Positions 7,811-16,974 of a stretch of 64,000 nt of DNA are shown piece after piece. The stretch spans positions 62,001 to 126,000 of the forward strand of contig NZ_FMZJ01000012.1 of the NCBI RefSeq assembly GCF_900101455.1, given 5' to 3'. Within the stretch, counting starts at the first letter, position 1; every line of letters starts with the position of its first letter. The position numbers and the translations under genes are program-made. The notes under the pieces are model-generated. The model had not been told where the DNA came from. It made no database searches and saw nothing but the letters and a program-made list of their open reading frames with translations. The DNA is from Sphingomonas sp. YR710. GTDB lineage: Bacteria > Pseudomonadota > Alphaproteobacteria > Sphingomonadales > Sphingomonadaceae.

Positions 7811-8500
7811 ATGATCCAGGCCCTCACCCTCGCGATCGGCGATCTGGCCGATGCCCGCATCCTGCGGATATTACTCGTGTCGCTGCTGATCACCTTGCTG
7901 ATCTTCGTGGGCGTGGGTGTGCTGGCTGGCTTTCTGCTCGATGGCGCCGATCCGTGCGGCTGGTTGCTCGACGATAGCTGCGCGCTGGATGCCTCGGCCA
8001 GCGGGTTCGGCGCGCTACTGCTGACTTTGCTCAGCATCTGGTTCCTGTTCCCGGCGATCGCGATCGGCGTGATCTCGGGCTTCGTCGATCGCATCGCCGA
8101 GGCGGTCGAGCGGCGGCATTATCCCGAGGCATTGGCCAAGGCGCGACCGATGGGGCTGGCCGGCGGCGCGTGGCTCGGCCTCAGATCGTCGGCGCGGCTG
8201 ATCCTCTACAATCTGGTCGCCTTGCCCTTCTATATCCTGCTGATCGTCACCGGGATCGGCCCGCTCATCCTGTTCGTGGCGGTCAACGGCCTCGCGCTCG
8301 GCCGCGATCTCGGTGAGATGGTCGCGGCCCGCCATGGTGACCGGGCGGCGCGCATCCTGTGGCTCGATCGCACGAAGGGGCAACGCGCGCTGATGGGGAT
8401 CATCGTGACCGGGATTTTCCTGGTGCCGTTCGTCAACCTTCTGGCACCGGTACTGGGCGCGGCGATGGCGACGCATTTGTATCAGCGCAGGCGAGCCTAG
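7811..8500 (+). CDS. EI24 domain (CysZ-like) membrane protein
   Basis: This 229-residue protein has about four to six hydrophobic segments (residues 20-45, 70-98, 130-165 and 195-220) and the EI24/CysZ layout, including the ALGRDLGEMVAARHGD loop. CysZ proteins take up sulfate. Whether this relative does the same is unknown, but the gene converging on it is a TauE/SafE-type sulfite exporter. The longer upstream frame lacks a membrane-protein character, so the ATG at 7811 is chosen. Its stop shares a CTAG palindrome with the stop of the converging gene. Confidence 0.75.
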   Translation: MIQALTLAIGDLADARILRILLVSLLITLLIFVGVGVLAGFLLDGADPCGWLLDDSCALDASASGFGALLLTLLSIWFLFPAIAIGVISGFVDRIAEAVERRHYPEALAKARPMGLAGGAWLGLRSSARLILYNLVALPFYILLIVTGIGPLILFVAVNGLALGRDLGEMVAARHGDRAARILWLDRTKGQRALMGIIVTGIFLVPFVNLLAPVLGAAMATHLYQRRRA

Positions 8501-9252
8501 CTCAGCGCATTCCACAGCAGCTTGGCCGTTAGCGCGAGCGAGATCGTCACCAGCAGCGGCCGGATCACTTTGGCGCCGAACCGCATCGCCGTATGCGCGC
8601 CGGCATAGGCGCCGATCATCGATCCGCAGGCCATGCACAGCCCGAGCAGCACCATCATATGGCCGCCGAGCGCGAAGACGATCAGGCTTCCGATATTGCT
8701 GGTGAAGTTGAACGCCTTGGTATGGGCGGTCGCGCGGATCAGGCCCATGCCGCGGAGCGCAACCAGCGACGTCGCGAAGAAGCTGCCGGTGCCGGGGCCG
8801 AAGAAGCCATCGTAAAATCCGATCGCGCCGCCGATCGGCGTATAGCCGCCGACGCTCAGCCGCTGGTGCGCATCCTCGTCGCTCATCCGCGGCGAAAGCA
8901 GCACATAGGCCGCGATCAGGATCAGCAGCACCGGCACGATCAGGTTGAGCACCTGCGCCTTGATCGACTGCACGATGAACGCGCCGAGCGCCGACAGCAA
9001 AAGGATCGCGACGATCGTCGGCCAATAGGTGCGCCAGTCGATCATCTTCTTGCGGCTGAAATTAAAACAGGCGGTGCCCGAGCTGAACGTGCCCTGCAAT
9101 TTGTTGGTGGCGAGCGTCGCGATCGGCGGGATGCCGGCCCACAGCATCGCCGGCACCGTCAGCAGCCCGCCGCCGCCGGCGATCGCATCGATAAACCCCG
9201 CAACGAACGCGGTGAGGGTGAGCAGGGCGTAGGTTTCGGGGCCGAGATGCAT
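8497..9252 (-). CDS. TSUP family transporter (TauE/SafE sulfite exporter-type)
   Basis: A 251-residue protein with about seven to eight membrane segments and the family hallmarks GFIDAIAGGGGLLTVPAML near the N-terminus and GFYDGFFGPGTGSF in the second half. Members export or import sulfite, sulfoacetate or other organosulfur anions. The start MHLGPETYALL is chosen because the 44 upstream codons read through a palindromic repeat. It is divergent from tgt across a highly structured 271-base gap. Confidence 0.88.
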   Translation of the reverse strand: MHLGPETYALLTLTAFVAGFIDAIAGGGGLLTVPAMLWAGIPPIATLATNKLQGTFSSGTACFNFSRKKMIDWRTYWPTIVAILLLSALGAFIVQSIKAQVLNLIVPVLLILIAAYVLLSPRMSDEDAHQRLSVGGYTPIGGAIGFYDGFFGPGTGSFFATSLVALRGMGLIRATAHTKAFNFTSNIGSLIVFALGGHMMVLLGLCMACGSMIGAYAGAHTAMRFGAKVIRPLLVTISLALTAKLLWNALS

Positions 9253-9296
9253 GATTGCTGGGTGGCAGGGGAGAATGAGAGGTGCAACAATCTTTT

Positions 9297-9320
9297 CCCC
9301 TCCCTGCCAAGGGAGGGGGT
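9297..9320. repeat. palindromic repeat, left member of a pair flanking the tgt promoter region
   Basis: CCCCTCCC-TGCCAA-GGGAGGGG forms an 8-base stem. The reverse complement of the same unit recurs at about 9480-9502. Confidence 0.7.
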
Positions 9321-9405
9321 AGGGGGGGGGTCGCGAGCCGCAGGCGAGCGTCCGACCGTGCGGTAAACATGCCCTCAGTGGCATCGAGCCACTTCGGTCA
9401 TCACC

Positions 9406-10672
<1,267 letters not shown>

Positions 10673-10776
10673 CCGAATCCCAACCTGACGGCCGTATAAA
10701 ACATCTCAATCGGAACGAAAATCCGGTTTCATCTGTGAGAGTTGCTTAAGCTTCCCCCTTGGGTTTCCTGGGGCGC

Positions 10777-10794
10777 AGCCGGCTGCCGCCGGCT
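10777..10794. terminator. short hairpin between convergent tgt and dsrE-like genes
   Basis: AGCCGGC-TGCC-GCCGGCT forms a 7-base perfect stem overlapping the stop of the minus-strand gene. No clear U-tract follows on either strand, so termination is uncertain. Confidence 0.35.
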
Positions 10795-11156
10795 TAGAAT
10801 GTTAATATTCTGTCGTCGTCCGCCATCTGCAAAACGCCGATCGGTCCGCTCATCGTCACGCGCCCGTCGATCTGTCCCGCGATTAGACCGGCCAGGGCGA
10901 GGCCGCTCTGGCACGCGCTGATCGCGATATCGAGCCCTAAGGCTTCCTCGAACATCTGGCCGAGCGTGGGCAGGCCCTGCGCCGCATAGCCGGCGTCGCC
11001 GACCATGCCGATCGGCCGCGCCAGATGCGCGACCGCGCTGCCGTGCAGATGCAGCCGCGTCGGCACGCCACTTGCGGCCGACGCGCAGGCGAAGGTCAAG
11101 GCGGCATGCAGTCGATCGCCATCCGCCGCCGCGACGATGACCGTCAGCCCGCGCAT
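10794..11156 (-). CDS. DsrE family protein
   Basis: A 120-residue alpha/beta protein of the DsrE/TusD type. It has an N-terminal strand LTVIVAAADGDR and a conserved cysteine in ISACQSGLALAG (C82), the position of the persulfide-carrying Cys in TusD. It could pass sulfur or simply bind a small ligand. The start overlaps the last 13 bases of the MoeB/ThiF-like gene, so the two are coupled. Pairing an E1-type adenylating enzyme with a DsrE protein suggests a sulfur-transfer task, but this is inference. Confidence 0.75.
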   Translation of the reverse strand: MRGLTVIVAAADGDRLHAALTFACASAASGVPTRLHLHGSAVAHLARPIGMVGDAGYAAQGLPTLGQMFEEALGLDIAISACQSGLALAGLIAGQIDGRVTMSGPIGVLQMADDDRILTF

Positions 11157-11893
11157 CCGCACCCCGGATCTTTCGGAACCCTGATCGTGCGCGTGCGGAA
11201 GGCGAGCGCGTCGATCAGCAGCAATTGCCCGGCCGGATCGTCGCCAAAGCCGGTGATCGCGCGGATCGCCTCCATCGCCGCGAGGCTGCCCATCACGCCG
11301 GTCAGCGCGCCCAATACGCCCTGATCGGCGCAACTGATATCGGGGCGATCGGGATCGCCGCCGACGAGGCAGCGATAGCAGGGGCTGGTCGGCTCCCATC
11401 CGCGCCAGGTCGCGAGTTGCCCGTCGAACTGGCCGACCGCGGCCGACACGAGCGGAATGTGCAAGGCGCGGGCGGTGTCGGCGACGATCAGCCGGGTACC
11501 GAAATTGTCGCAGCCGTCGAGCACGAGATTGGCGCCAGTGAGGAGGTCCGCGGCGTTGGTCGCATCGATGCGCTTTGCGATCGCCTCGACGGTCACGTCG
11601 GGGTTCATCGCGGCGACCCGCTCGGCGGCAACCTCGACCTTGAGGCGGCCGATATCGGCAGTGGCGAACAGAGTCTGGCGCTGGAGGTTGGATAGCGAGA
11701 CGATATCGTCGTCGATCAGCCGCAACCGGCCGACCCCCGCTGCCGCGAGATACTGGATTGCGGGAGAGCCGATCCCGCCGGCGCCGATCACCGCGACGGT
11801 GGCATCGAGAAGCGCGATCTGGCCGCCGCCGCCGATCTCCTTGAGGATGATATGGCGCGCGTAACGATCGAGCTGGTTGTCGGTCAGGGGCAT
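11144..11893 (-). CDS. HesA/MoeB/ThiF family adenylyltransferase
   Basis: A 249-residue E1-like enzyme. It carries the ATP site GAGGIG (37-42) with DDDIVSLSNLQRQ downstream, zinc pairs CYRC (C172, C175) and CGC (C245, C247), and the SCADQGVLG segment holding the likely active cysteine C188. It lacks the C-terminal rhodanese domain of MoeB-R types. It adenylates the C-terminal Gly-Gly of a MoaD/ThiS-like protein, which is not encoded here. It is downstream of dut, separated by a perfect inverted repeat. Confidence 0.88.
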   Translation of the reverse strand: MPLTDNQLDRYARHIILKEIGGGGQIALLDATVAVIGAGGIGSPAIQYLAAAGVGRLRLIDDDIVSLSNLQRQTLFATADIGRLKVEVAAERVAAMNPDVTVEAIAKRIDATNAADLLTGANLVLDGCDNFGTRLIVADTARALHIPLVSAAVGQFDGQLATWRGWEPTSPCYRCLVGGDPDRPDISCADQGVLGALTGVMGSLAAMEAIRAITGFGDDPAGQLLLIDALAFRTRTIRVPKDPGCGCAG

Positions 11894-11934
11894 GGTGGGA
11901 GCCCAACGGCTGTTACGTTCGTCGAGATGAGCTG

Positions 11935-12028
11935 CCCCACCCCAACCCCTCCCCTGAAGGGGAGGGGCTTTGCTAGAGGCGAGCGCACCCGAAAGCCCCT
12001 CCCCTTCAGGGGAGGGGTTGGGGTGGGG
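11935..12028. repeat. 37-base perfect inverted repeat between dut and moeB
   Basis: Left arm 11935-11971 and right arm 11992-12028 are exact reverse complements around a 20-base loop. Each arm itself contains a CCCCTCCCC/GGGGAGGGG hairpin. Since dut and moeB run in the same direction, the message would carry a 37-pair stem. Confidence 0.9.
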
Positions 12029-12043
12029 AACACCATCCGAATA

Positions 12044-12493
12044 TCAGACACCGGTCGACCCGAACCCGCCGGCACCCCGCACCGTTTCGTCCAGCTCCGC
12101 GACCTCGGCGAAGCTCGCTCCCTGCACCTTCGCCGGTACGAGCTGCGCGATCCGCTCGCCGCGTTTCACCGCGAATGGCTCGCTGCCGAGATTGGCGAGG
12201 ATCACCTTCACTTCGCCGCGATAATCGGCATCGATCGTGCCGGGCGTGTTGAGGCAGGTGATGCCGTATTTGAGCGCGAGCCCAGAGCGCGGGCGAACCT
12301 GGACCTCATAGCCCGCCGGGATCGCCATCGCGAAGCCCGTCGCGACCGCATGGCGCGCGCCGGGGGCGAGGATCAGTTCCTCGGCGGCGACCACGTCCAT
12401 GCCGGCGGCATGTTCGGTGGCATAAGCCGGCACCGGCAGGCCTGTGCCATGCGGCAGGCGCTTGAGCCGGATGGTGATGTCAGACGAGTTCAT
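12044..12493 (-). CDS. dut: dUTP diphosphatase
   Basis: A 149-residue trimeric dUTPase that hydrolyses dUTP to dUMP. The five motifs are all present: [33 protein letters not shown], and the C-terminal arm [10 protein letters not shown]. The start [13 protein letters not shown] overlaps the end of coaBC by 14 bases, the common coaBC-dut arrangement. The longer upstream frame has no family support. Confidence 0.95.
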   Translation of the reverse strand: MNSSDITIRLKRLPHGTGLPVPAYATEHAAGMDVVAAEELILAPGARHAVATGFAMAIPAGYEVQVRPRSGLALKYGITCLNTPGTIDADYRGEVKVILANLGSEPFAVKRGERIAQLVPAKVQGASFAEVAELDETVRGAGGFGSTGV

Positions 12494-13823
12494 CGGCAAT
12501 CCTTGCAGCGAGGCGCCGCGCGACATCGGCCTTGGGGAGCGTCTCCCAGCTTTCGACGCCGTCGCGCGTGACGATATGGATGCTGTTGCTGTCGCCGCCC
12601 ATCACGTCGCCCGAAACGTCGTTGGCGACGATCCAGTCGCATTGCTTGCGCTCGCGCTTGGCGACGGCGTGGTCGACGACATGCTCGGTCTCGGCGGCAA
12701 AGCCGATCAGCAGGCGCGGGCGGCGGGCGCTGGCGGCGAGGCCGGCGAGGATGTCGGGATTCTCGGTGAGGCGCAGCACGCCGGCGGTGCCCGAGCCGTC
12801 CTTCTTGATCTTCTGGCCCGACGCGCTTTCCGCGCGCCAATCGGCGACCGCGGCCACCATCACCGCGGCGTCGGCCGGCAGGGCGGCGTCGACGGCGGCT
12901 GCCATATCGCGCGCGCTTTCGATGTCGATGCGGGTGACGCCGGCGGGCGTGGGTAGCGTCACCGGCCCCGAAATCAGCGAGACCTTCGCACCCAGCGCCG
13001 CCAGTGCGCCGGCAATCGCGTAGCCCTGTTTGCCCGACGACCGGTTGGCGATGTAGCGGACCGGATCGATTGCCTCATGCGTCGGTCCGGCGGTGACGAT
13101 GATGTGCTTGCCGGCGAGGACGCCTGCATCGGCTCCCTCGTTGTCCCAACCACCTTTGTCATCCCGGCGGAAGCCGGGACCCATGGTTGCGGGCGCGGAC
13201 GAAGGCGCGGTGAAGTCGGGGCTGGAACCGCCCGCTGCCGTATCCATGGGTCCCGGCTTTCGCCGGGATGACGATGTGGTGGTGGGGGTGAGCAGGGTTT
13301 GAATCTTCGCCCACACCGCCTCGGGCTCCGGCAGTCGCCCCGGCCCGAACTCGCCGCACGCCATGGCGCCCTCGTCGGGCTCCATCACCGTCACGCCATC
13401 GGCCCGCAACTGCGCAACGTTGCGCACCGTCGCCTTGTGCTGCCACATCCGCACGTTCATCGCCGGCACGGCGAGCACTGGCTTGTCGGTCGCGAGCAGC
13501 AGGGTGGTCGCCAGATCGTCGGCGATGCCGGCGGCCATTTTGGCCATCAGATCGGCGGTCGCCGGGCAGACCACCACCAGATCGGCCTCGCGGCTGAGCT
13601 GGATATGGCCCATCTCGGTCTCGTTCTTGAGATCCCACAGACTCGTGTGGACCTGTTGTTCGGAGAGCGCGGCCAAAGTCATCGGCGTCACGAAATGCGA
13701 TCCGCCTTCGGTGAGCACGCACCGCACCGATCCGCCGCCCTTGCGGATCAGCCGCACCAGTTCGCACGACTTATAGGCCGCGATGCCGCCGCCGATGATG
13801 AGGAGGATGCGAGGGGACGTCAT
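12480..13823 (-). CDS. coaBC: bifunctional phosphopantothenoylcysteine decarboxylase / phosphopantothenate-cysteine ligase
   Basis: A 447-residue fusion. The N-terminal CoaC flavoprotein domain (1-175) carries [22 protein letters not shown] and [10 protein letters not shown]. The C-terminal CoaB domain (about 225-447) begins with [16 protein letters not shown] and carries NRSSGKQG and AAVADW. Together they convert 4'-phosphopantothenate to 4'-phosphopantetheine. The start [12 protein letters not shown] overlaps the hepT stop by 4 bases. The linker is unusual: about 50 residues are encoded by an intergenic-type palindromic repeat pair (13158-13272) that kept the frame open. Confidence 0.95.
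   Translation of the reverse strand: MTSPRILLIIGGGIAAYKSCELVRLIRKGGGSVRCVLTEGGSHFVTPMTLAALSEQQVHTSLWDLKNETEMGHIQLSREADLVVVCPATADLMAKMAAGIADDLATTLLLATDKPVLAVPAMNVRMWQHKATVRNVAQLRADGVTVMEPDEGAMACGEFGPGRLPEPEAVWAKIQTLLTPTTTSSSRRKPGPMDTAAGGSSPDFTAPSSAPATMGPGFRRDDKGGWDNEGADAGVLAGKHIIVTAGPTHEAIDPVRYIANRSSGKQGYAIAGALAALGAKVSLISGPVTLPTPAGVTRIDIESARDMAAAVDAALPADAAVMVAAVADWRAESASGQKIKKDGSGTAGVLRLTENPDILAGLAASARRPRLLIGFAAETEHVVDHAVAKRERKQCDWIVANDVSGDVMGGDSNSIHIVTRDGVESWETLPKADVARRLAARIADELV
13158..13272. repeat. palindromic repeat pair inside the coaBC linker
   Basis: The left unit 13158-13186 and right unit 13244-13272 are reverse complements at 28 of 29 positions. Each contains the hairpin CCCGGC/GCCGGG. 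On the minus strand they encode RRKPGPM and MGPGFRRDD. The pair fills the CoaC-CoaB linker in frame. Confidence 0.85.
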
Positions 13824-14170
13824 TTGGTCAGGCGATCCAGTTCCGTCCGACATGCCAATCGAAGTGCCTCGAGATCATGTTCGACGACATTCCACAACAA
13901 CGACGGAAGAATGGCGCCGTAGTTGTGGGCGATCACATTTCTCATGCCGTAAATGCTGCGCCAGTCAATCTGTGGATGCCGTTCTCTGACAGGCTCCGAC
14001 AGCTTTTGCGCAGCTTCGCCGATATGGCCGAGCCGAAAAGCGGTGAGATCGATCTCATCCTGATCGGCCTCGAACGCAGGACGGAGCATGCCGTTCAGGC
14101 GCCTTTCGATGGCATCTATCAGCTGGAGCATGAGTTCGAGATGGTCAACATCCCGGAGCGATGGGGCCAT
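13820..14170 (-). CDS. hepT: HepT-like ribonuclease toxin (DUF86)
   Basis: A 116-residue all-helical HEPN protein with the RX4HXY catalytic motif, RNVIAHNY (R77, H82, Y84), preceded by QIDWRSIYGM as in other HepT toxins. HepT cleaves RNA and is silenced when its partner MntA adenylylates the motif tyrosine. Its ATG overlaps the mntA stop by one base (TGATG) and its stop overlaps the coaBC start (ATGA), so the pair is threaded into a housekeeping operon. It is full length and apparently intact. Confidence 0.88.
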   Translation of the reverse strand: MAPSLRDVDHLELMLQLIDAIERRLNGMLRPAFEADQDEIDLTAFRLGHIGEAAQKLSEPVRERHPQIDWRSIYGMRNVIAHNYGAILPSLLWNVVEHDLEALRLACRTELDRLTK

Positions 14171-14466
14171 CAAAACACCCTGACCAATTCCGGCTCGATA
14201 CGCTCCCATATGCGGGGGCGCACGGTTCGGCGTTCGATCAGATCGACGGGTAAGGCCAGAACATCGGACATACGATCTTTCAAGCGGATGAATTCGAGCA
14301 GTCCGAGATTATCGGAGTCGTTCAGATCGCACAGAAGATCGACGTCCGAATCGTCCCGCGTTTCGTTGCGCGACGTCGATCCGAACAGGAACAGCGCATT
14401 GATACCGGACGAGCGCAATTCATGCTCGTGCGAGCGCAGTCGGGCCAAGGCTTCGTCTCGGGTCAT
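14170..14466 (-). CDS. mntA: MntA-like minimal nucleotidyltransferase antitoxin
   Basis: A 98-residue minimal nucleotidyltransferase with the signature GSTSRNETRDDSDVDLL (G29-S30, D41 and D43 as metal ligands). Such proteins transfer AMP to the HepT tyrosine and so act as antitoxins. The start MTRDEALARLRSHEH lies 4 bases after the ubiB stop. It is immediately followed by hepT. Antitoxin-first order and one-base overlap are typical of mntA-hepT modules. Confidence 0.87.
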   Translation of the reverse strand: MTRDEALARLRSHEHELRSSGINALFLFGSTSRNETRDDSDVDLLCDLNDSDNLGLLEFIRLKDRMSDVLALPVDLIERRTVRPRIWERIEPELVRVF

Positions 14467-14470
14467 GACC

Positions 14471-16003
14471 TCAAGATAATAGAGCCATCGCCGCCGCGCC
14501 AGCCACCGCCGCGAGCACGGCCACCAGCCCGTAGCGCCAGCCGCCGCCGATCCGGATGACCTGCACGTCGGCCAATGGCGGCAGCGGCGGCGCGCCACCG
14601 GGCGCGGGGAATTTCGCCTCGATCCGGCGAACCAGTTCGGGCAGCGCCGCGATCGTCTTCACGTCCGCGATCAGCCGATCGGCGAGCCAGGCTTCGGGCC
14701 CGAGTTCGGAGCGCAGCCATTCCTGCACGAAGGGGCCCGCCGTCTCCCACATGTTGAGATCGGGATCGAGCGAGGTCGCTACGCCTTCGACCATCACCAT
14801 CGTCTTTTGCAGCAGGAGCAAATGCGGCTGGGTCTGCATGTCGAAATCGCGCGTGATGCCGAACAGGCCATCAAGCATCTGCCCGACCGAAATATCTTTC
14901 ACGGCCAGCCCGCGGATCGGCTCGCCGACAGCACGCAGCGCGGTCGTGAACTCGGCGACATTGTGGTACGCGGGCACATAGCCGGCCTCGAAATGGATTT
15001 CGGCGACGCGCTTGTAATTGCCGGTGATCAGCCCGTGGATGATCTCGGCGAGCCAGGCCCGGGCGCGGCGGTCGATCCGGCCCATGATGCCGAAGTCGAT
15101 CGCGGCGATGCGGCCGTCGGCGAGCGCGAACAGATTACCCTGGTGAAGATCGGCGTGGAAGAAGCCGTCGGCGATCGCCTGGCGCAGGAAGGCCTGGACG
15201 AGGCGGGCGGCGAGCTCGGCGCGATCATGACCGGCGGCGATCAGCGCAGCGCGATCGCTGAGCTTGACCCCGTCGATCCACTCCATCGTCATCACGCGCC
15301 GCGCCGTGCGGCTCCAGTCGATCGCGGGGACGACGAAGCCGGGCACCGCGGCCATATTCTCTGCGAGTTCGGAGGCCGAGGCGGCCTCGCGGCGCAGATC
15401 GAGCTCGCGCGCGGTCCATTGCTTGAAGGTGGCGATGACGAGCCGGGGGCGCAGCCGGGCGAGTTCGCCGCCCATCGTCTCGGCCTGGGCGGCGGCCCAT
15501 TCATAGGTTTGCAGCGCGCGGGCGAAATCCTCTTCGACGCCGGGACGCAACACCTTCACGGCAACGGTCTTGCCTTCGATCGTGACGGCCTTGTGGACCT
15601 GCGCGATCGAGGCGGCGCCGACCGGGATTTCGTCGAACGACGCGAAGATCTGGTCGAGCGGCTTGCCCAGACCCTGTTCGATTGCCGCACGGATGGCGGG
15701 GTAAGGGGCCGGGGGCAGCGCGTCCTGAAGGCGGAACAGATCGGCTGCAGCCTCGGGGCCGACGAGATCCGGCCGGGTCGCCAGCGCCTGGCCGAGCTTG
15801 ATCGCGGCCGGGCCGAGCTGTTCGAAGGCCGCCGCATATTCCGGTTTCGCGGGCACGCGCGCGCCGATCCGCGCGATCCGCACGAGCCGGCGCACCGGCG
15901 CGGGTGTCAGCGGATCACGCTCGATCCCGGTCAGCGCGCCATGTTTGGCAAGCGTGCGGCCCCATCGGAGCAGCCGCCAGACATGGGTGATCGAACGGGT
16001 CAA
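14471..16003 (-). CDS. ubiB: ubiquinone biosynthesis regulatory protein kinase UbiB
   Basis: A 510-residue ABC1/ADCK-family protein with the KxGQ motif in IKLGQALATRPD, the Ala-rich loop VGAASIAQVHKA, the catalytic HADLHQGNLF and the metal-binding IDFGIMG. A C-terminal hydrophobic hairpin ends in VLAAVAGAAAMALLS. UbiB is an atypical kinase/ATPase needed for ubiquinone synthesis at the membrane. Its start overlaps the ubiE stop by 4 bases. Confidence 0.95.
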   Translation of the reverse strand: MTRSITHVWRLLRWGRTLAKHGALTGIERDPLTPAPVRRLVRIARIGARVPAKPEYAAAFEQLGPAAIKLGQALATRPDLVGPEAAADLFRLQDALPPAPYPAIRAAIEQGLGKPLDQIFASFDEIPVGAASIAQVHKAVTIEGKTVAVKVLRPGVEEDFARALQTYEWAAAQAETMGGELARLRPRLVIATFKQWTARELDLRREAASASELAENMAAVPGFVVPAIDWSRTARRVMTMEWIDGVKLSDRAALIAAGHDRAELAARLVQAFLRQAIADGFFHADLHQGNLFALADGRIAAIDFGIMGRIDRRARAWLAEIIHGLITGNYKRVAEIHFEAGYVPAYHNVAEFTTALRAVGEPIRGLAVKDISVGQMLDGLFGITRDFDMQTQPHLLLLQKTMVMVEGVATSLDPDLNMWETAGPFVQEWLRSELGPEAWLADRLIADVKTIAALPELVRRIEAKFPAPGGAPPLPPLADVQVIRIGGGWRYGLVAVLAAVAGAAAMALLS

Positions 16004-16731
16004 ATCTTCCAGCCGCTATGAATGGCGACCAGCCCGCCGAGCATCGGCTCGACCTTCGTGCTCACGAAGCCGGCATCGGCGATCATCGCCTTGAATTTGT
16101 CCATCGGGGGGAAGCGACGGATCGATTCGATCAGGTAACGGTAGCTGTCTTCGTCATGCGCCAGCAGTTTGCCGAGCTTGGGGACGACCTTGTGCGAATA
16201 AGCGTCGTAAATCTCGGCGAAGCCCGGCCACAGGGTGGTCGAAAATTCGAGGCAATAGAAGCGGCCGCCGCGCTTGAGCACGCGATGTGCCTCGGCGAGC
16301 GCCTTGTCGATATGGGTGACGTTGCGGATGCCAAATGCGATCGTATAGGCATCGAACGCCTTGTCGCCGAAGCTCAACGTCTCGGCATTCTGTTCGGACC
16401 AGACCAGCCCGTCGATCCCGCGCTTCTTCGCGCGCTCCATGCCGACTTCCAGCATCGCGCCGTTGATGTCCGACACGGTGACGTCGGCGCCGTGCTTCGC
16501 CATGCGGAAGGCGATGTCGCCGGTGCCGCCGGCCATGTCGAGAATCGTCTCGCCGGCGCGCGGGCGCACGCGGCGGACGAAACGGTCCTTCCAGAGCCGA
16601 TGCATGCCGACCGACATCGCATCGTTCATGATGTCGTAGCGCTGTGCGACGCTGCGGAAGACGGCGCCGACTTTTTCGGTCTTCTCGGCCGGAGAGACGT
16701 CGGTATAGCCAAAGGATACGGTATCGGTCAT
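16000..16731 (-). CDS. ubiE: ubiquinone/menaquinone methyltransferase UbiE
   Basis: A 243-residue class I SAM methyltransferase that C-methylates the ubiquinone precursor ring. Motif I is LDMAGGTGDIAFR (64-76). The family signatures YDIMNDAMSVGMHRLWKD and FGIRNVTHIDKAL are present. The start MTDTVSFGYTDV matches alphaproteobacterial homologues. It is the first gene of the leftward ubiE-ubiB-mntA-hepT-coaBC-dut-moeB-dsrE run and is divergent from mutM. Confidence 0.95.
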   Translation of the reverse strand: MTDTVSFGYTDVSPAEKTEKVGAVFRSVAQRYDIMNDAMSVGMHRLWKDRFVRRVRPRAGETILDMAGGTGDIAFRMAKHGADVTVSDINGAMLEVGMERAKKRGIDGLVWSEQNAETLSFGDKAFDAYTIAFGIRNVTHIDKALAEAHRVLKRGGRFYCLEFSTTLWPGFAEIYDAYSHKVVPKLGKLLAHDEDSYRYLIESIRRFPPMDKFKAMIADAGFVSTKVEPMLGGLVAIHSGWKI

Positions 16732-16817
16732 GGCGCACGCTCTAGCGAGGCCTTGCCGCGCCCGCAAACCCAACCTAGCTATCGGCGCAGCAACTTTGGT
16801 GGGCGGCTGCGTTAATT

Positions 16818-16954
16818 CCTTCTCCCGCGTGCGGGAGAAGGAGGGGCCCCCCGCCGCAGGCGGAGGGAGGATGAGGGTCTTCTTCTTCCTTTTGCGTGCG
16901 GAAGAAGAAAGAAGAAGACCCTCATCCAAACCTTCTCCCGCGAGCGGGAGAAGG
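16818..16954. repeat. cluster of palindromes between ubiE and mutM
   Basis: Two CCTTCTCCCGC-type hairpins (16818-16841 and 16931-16954) flank a larger palindrome. Its arms GATGAGGGTCTTCTTCTT (from 16870) and AAGAAGAAGACCCTCATC (to 16926) pair over 18 bases. The whole block lies in the divergent promoter region. Confidence 0.8.
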
Positions 16955-16974
16955 CTTAAGGCCGAATCCCTCCC

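Noticed and set aside
14807-16021. A 404-codon plus-strand frame opposite ubiB
   Set aside because: Antisense shadow of ubiB; its product is low-complexity and matches no family I recognise.
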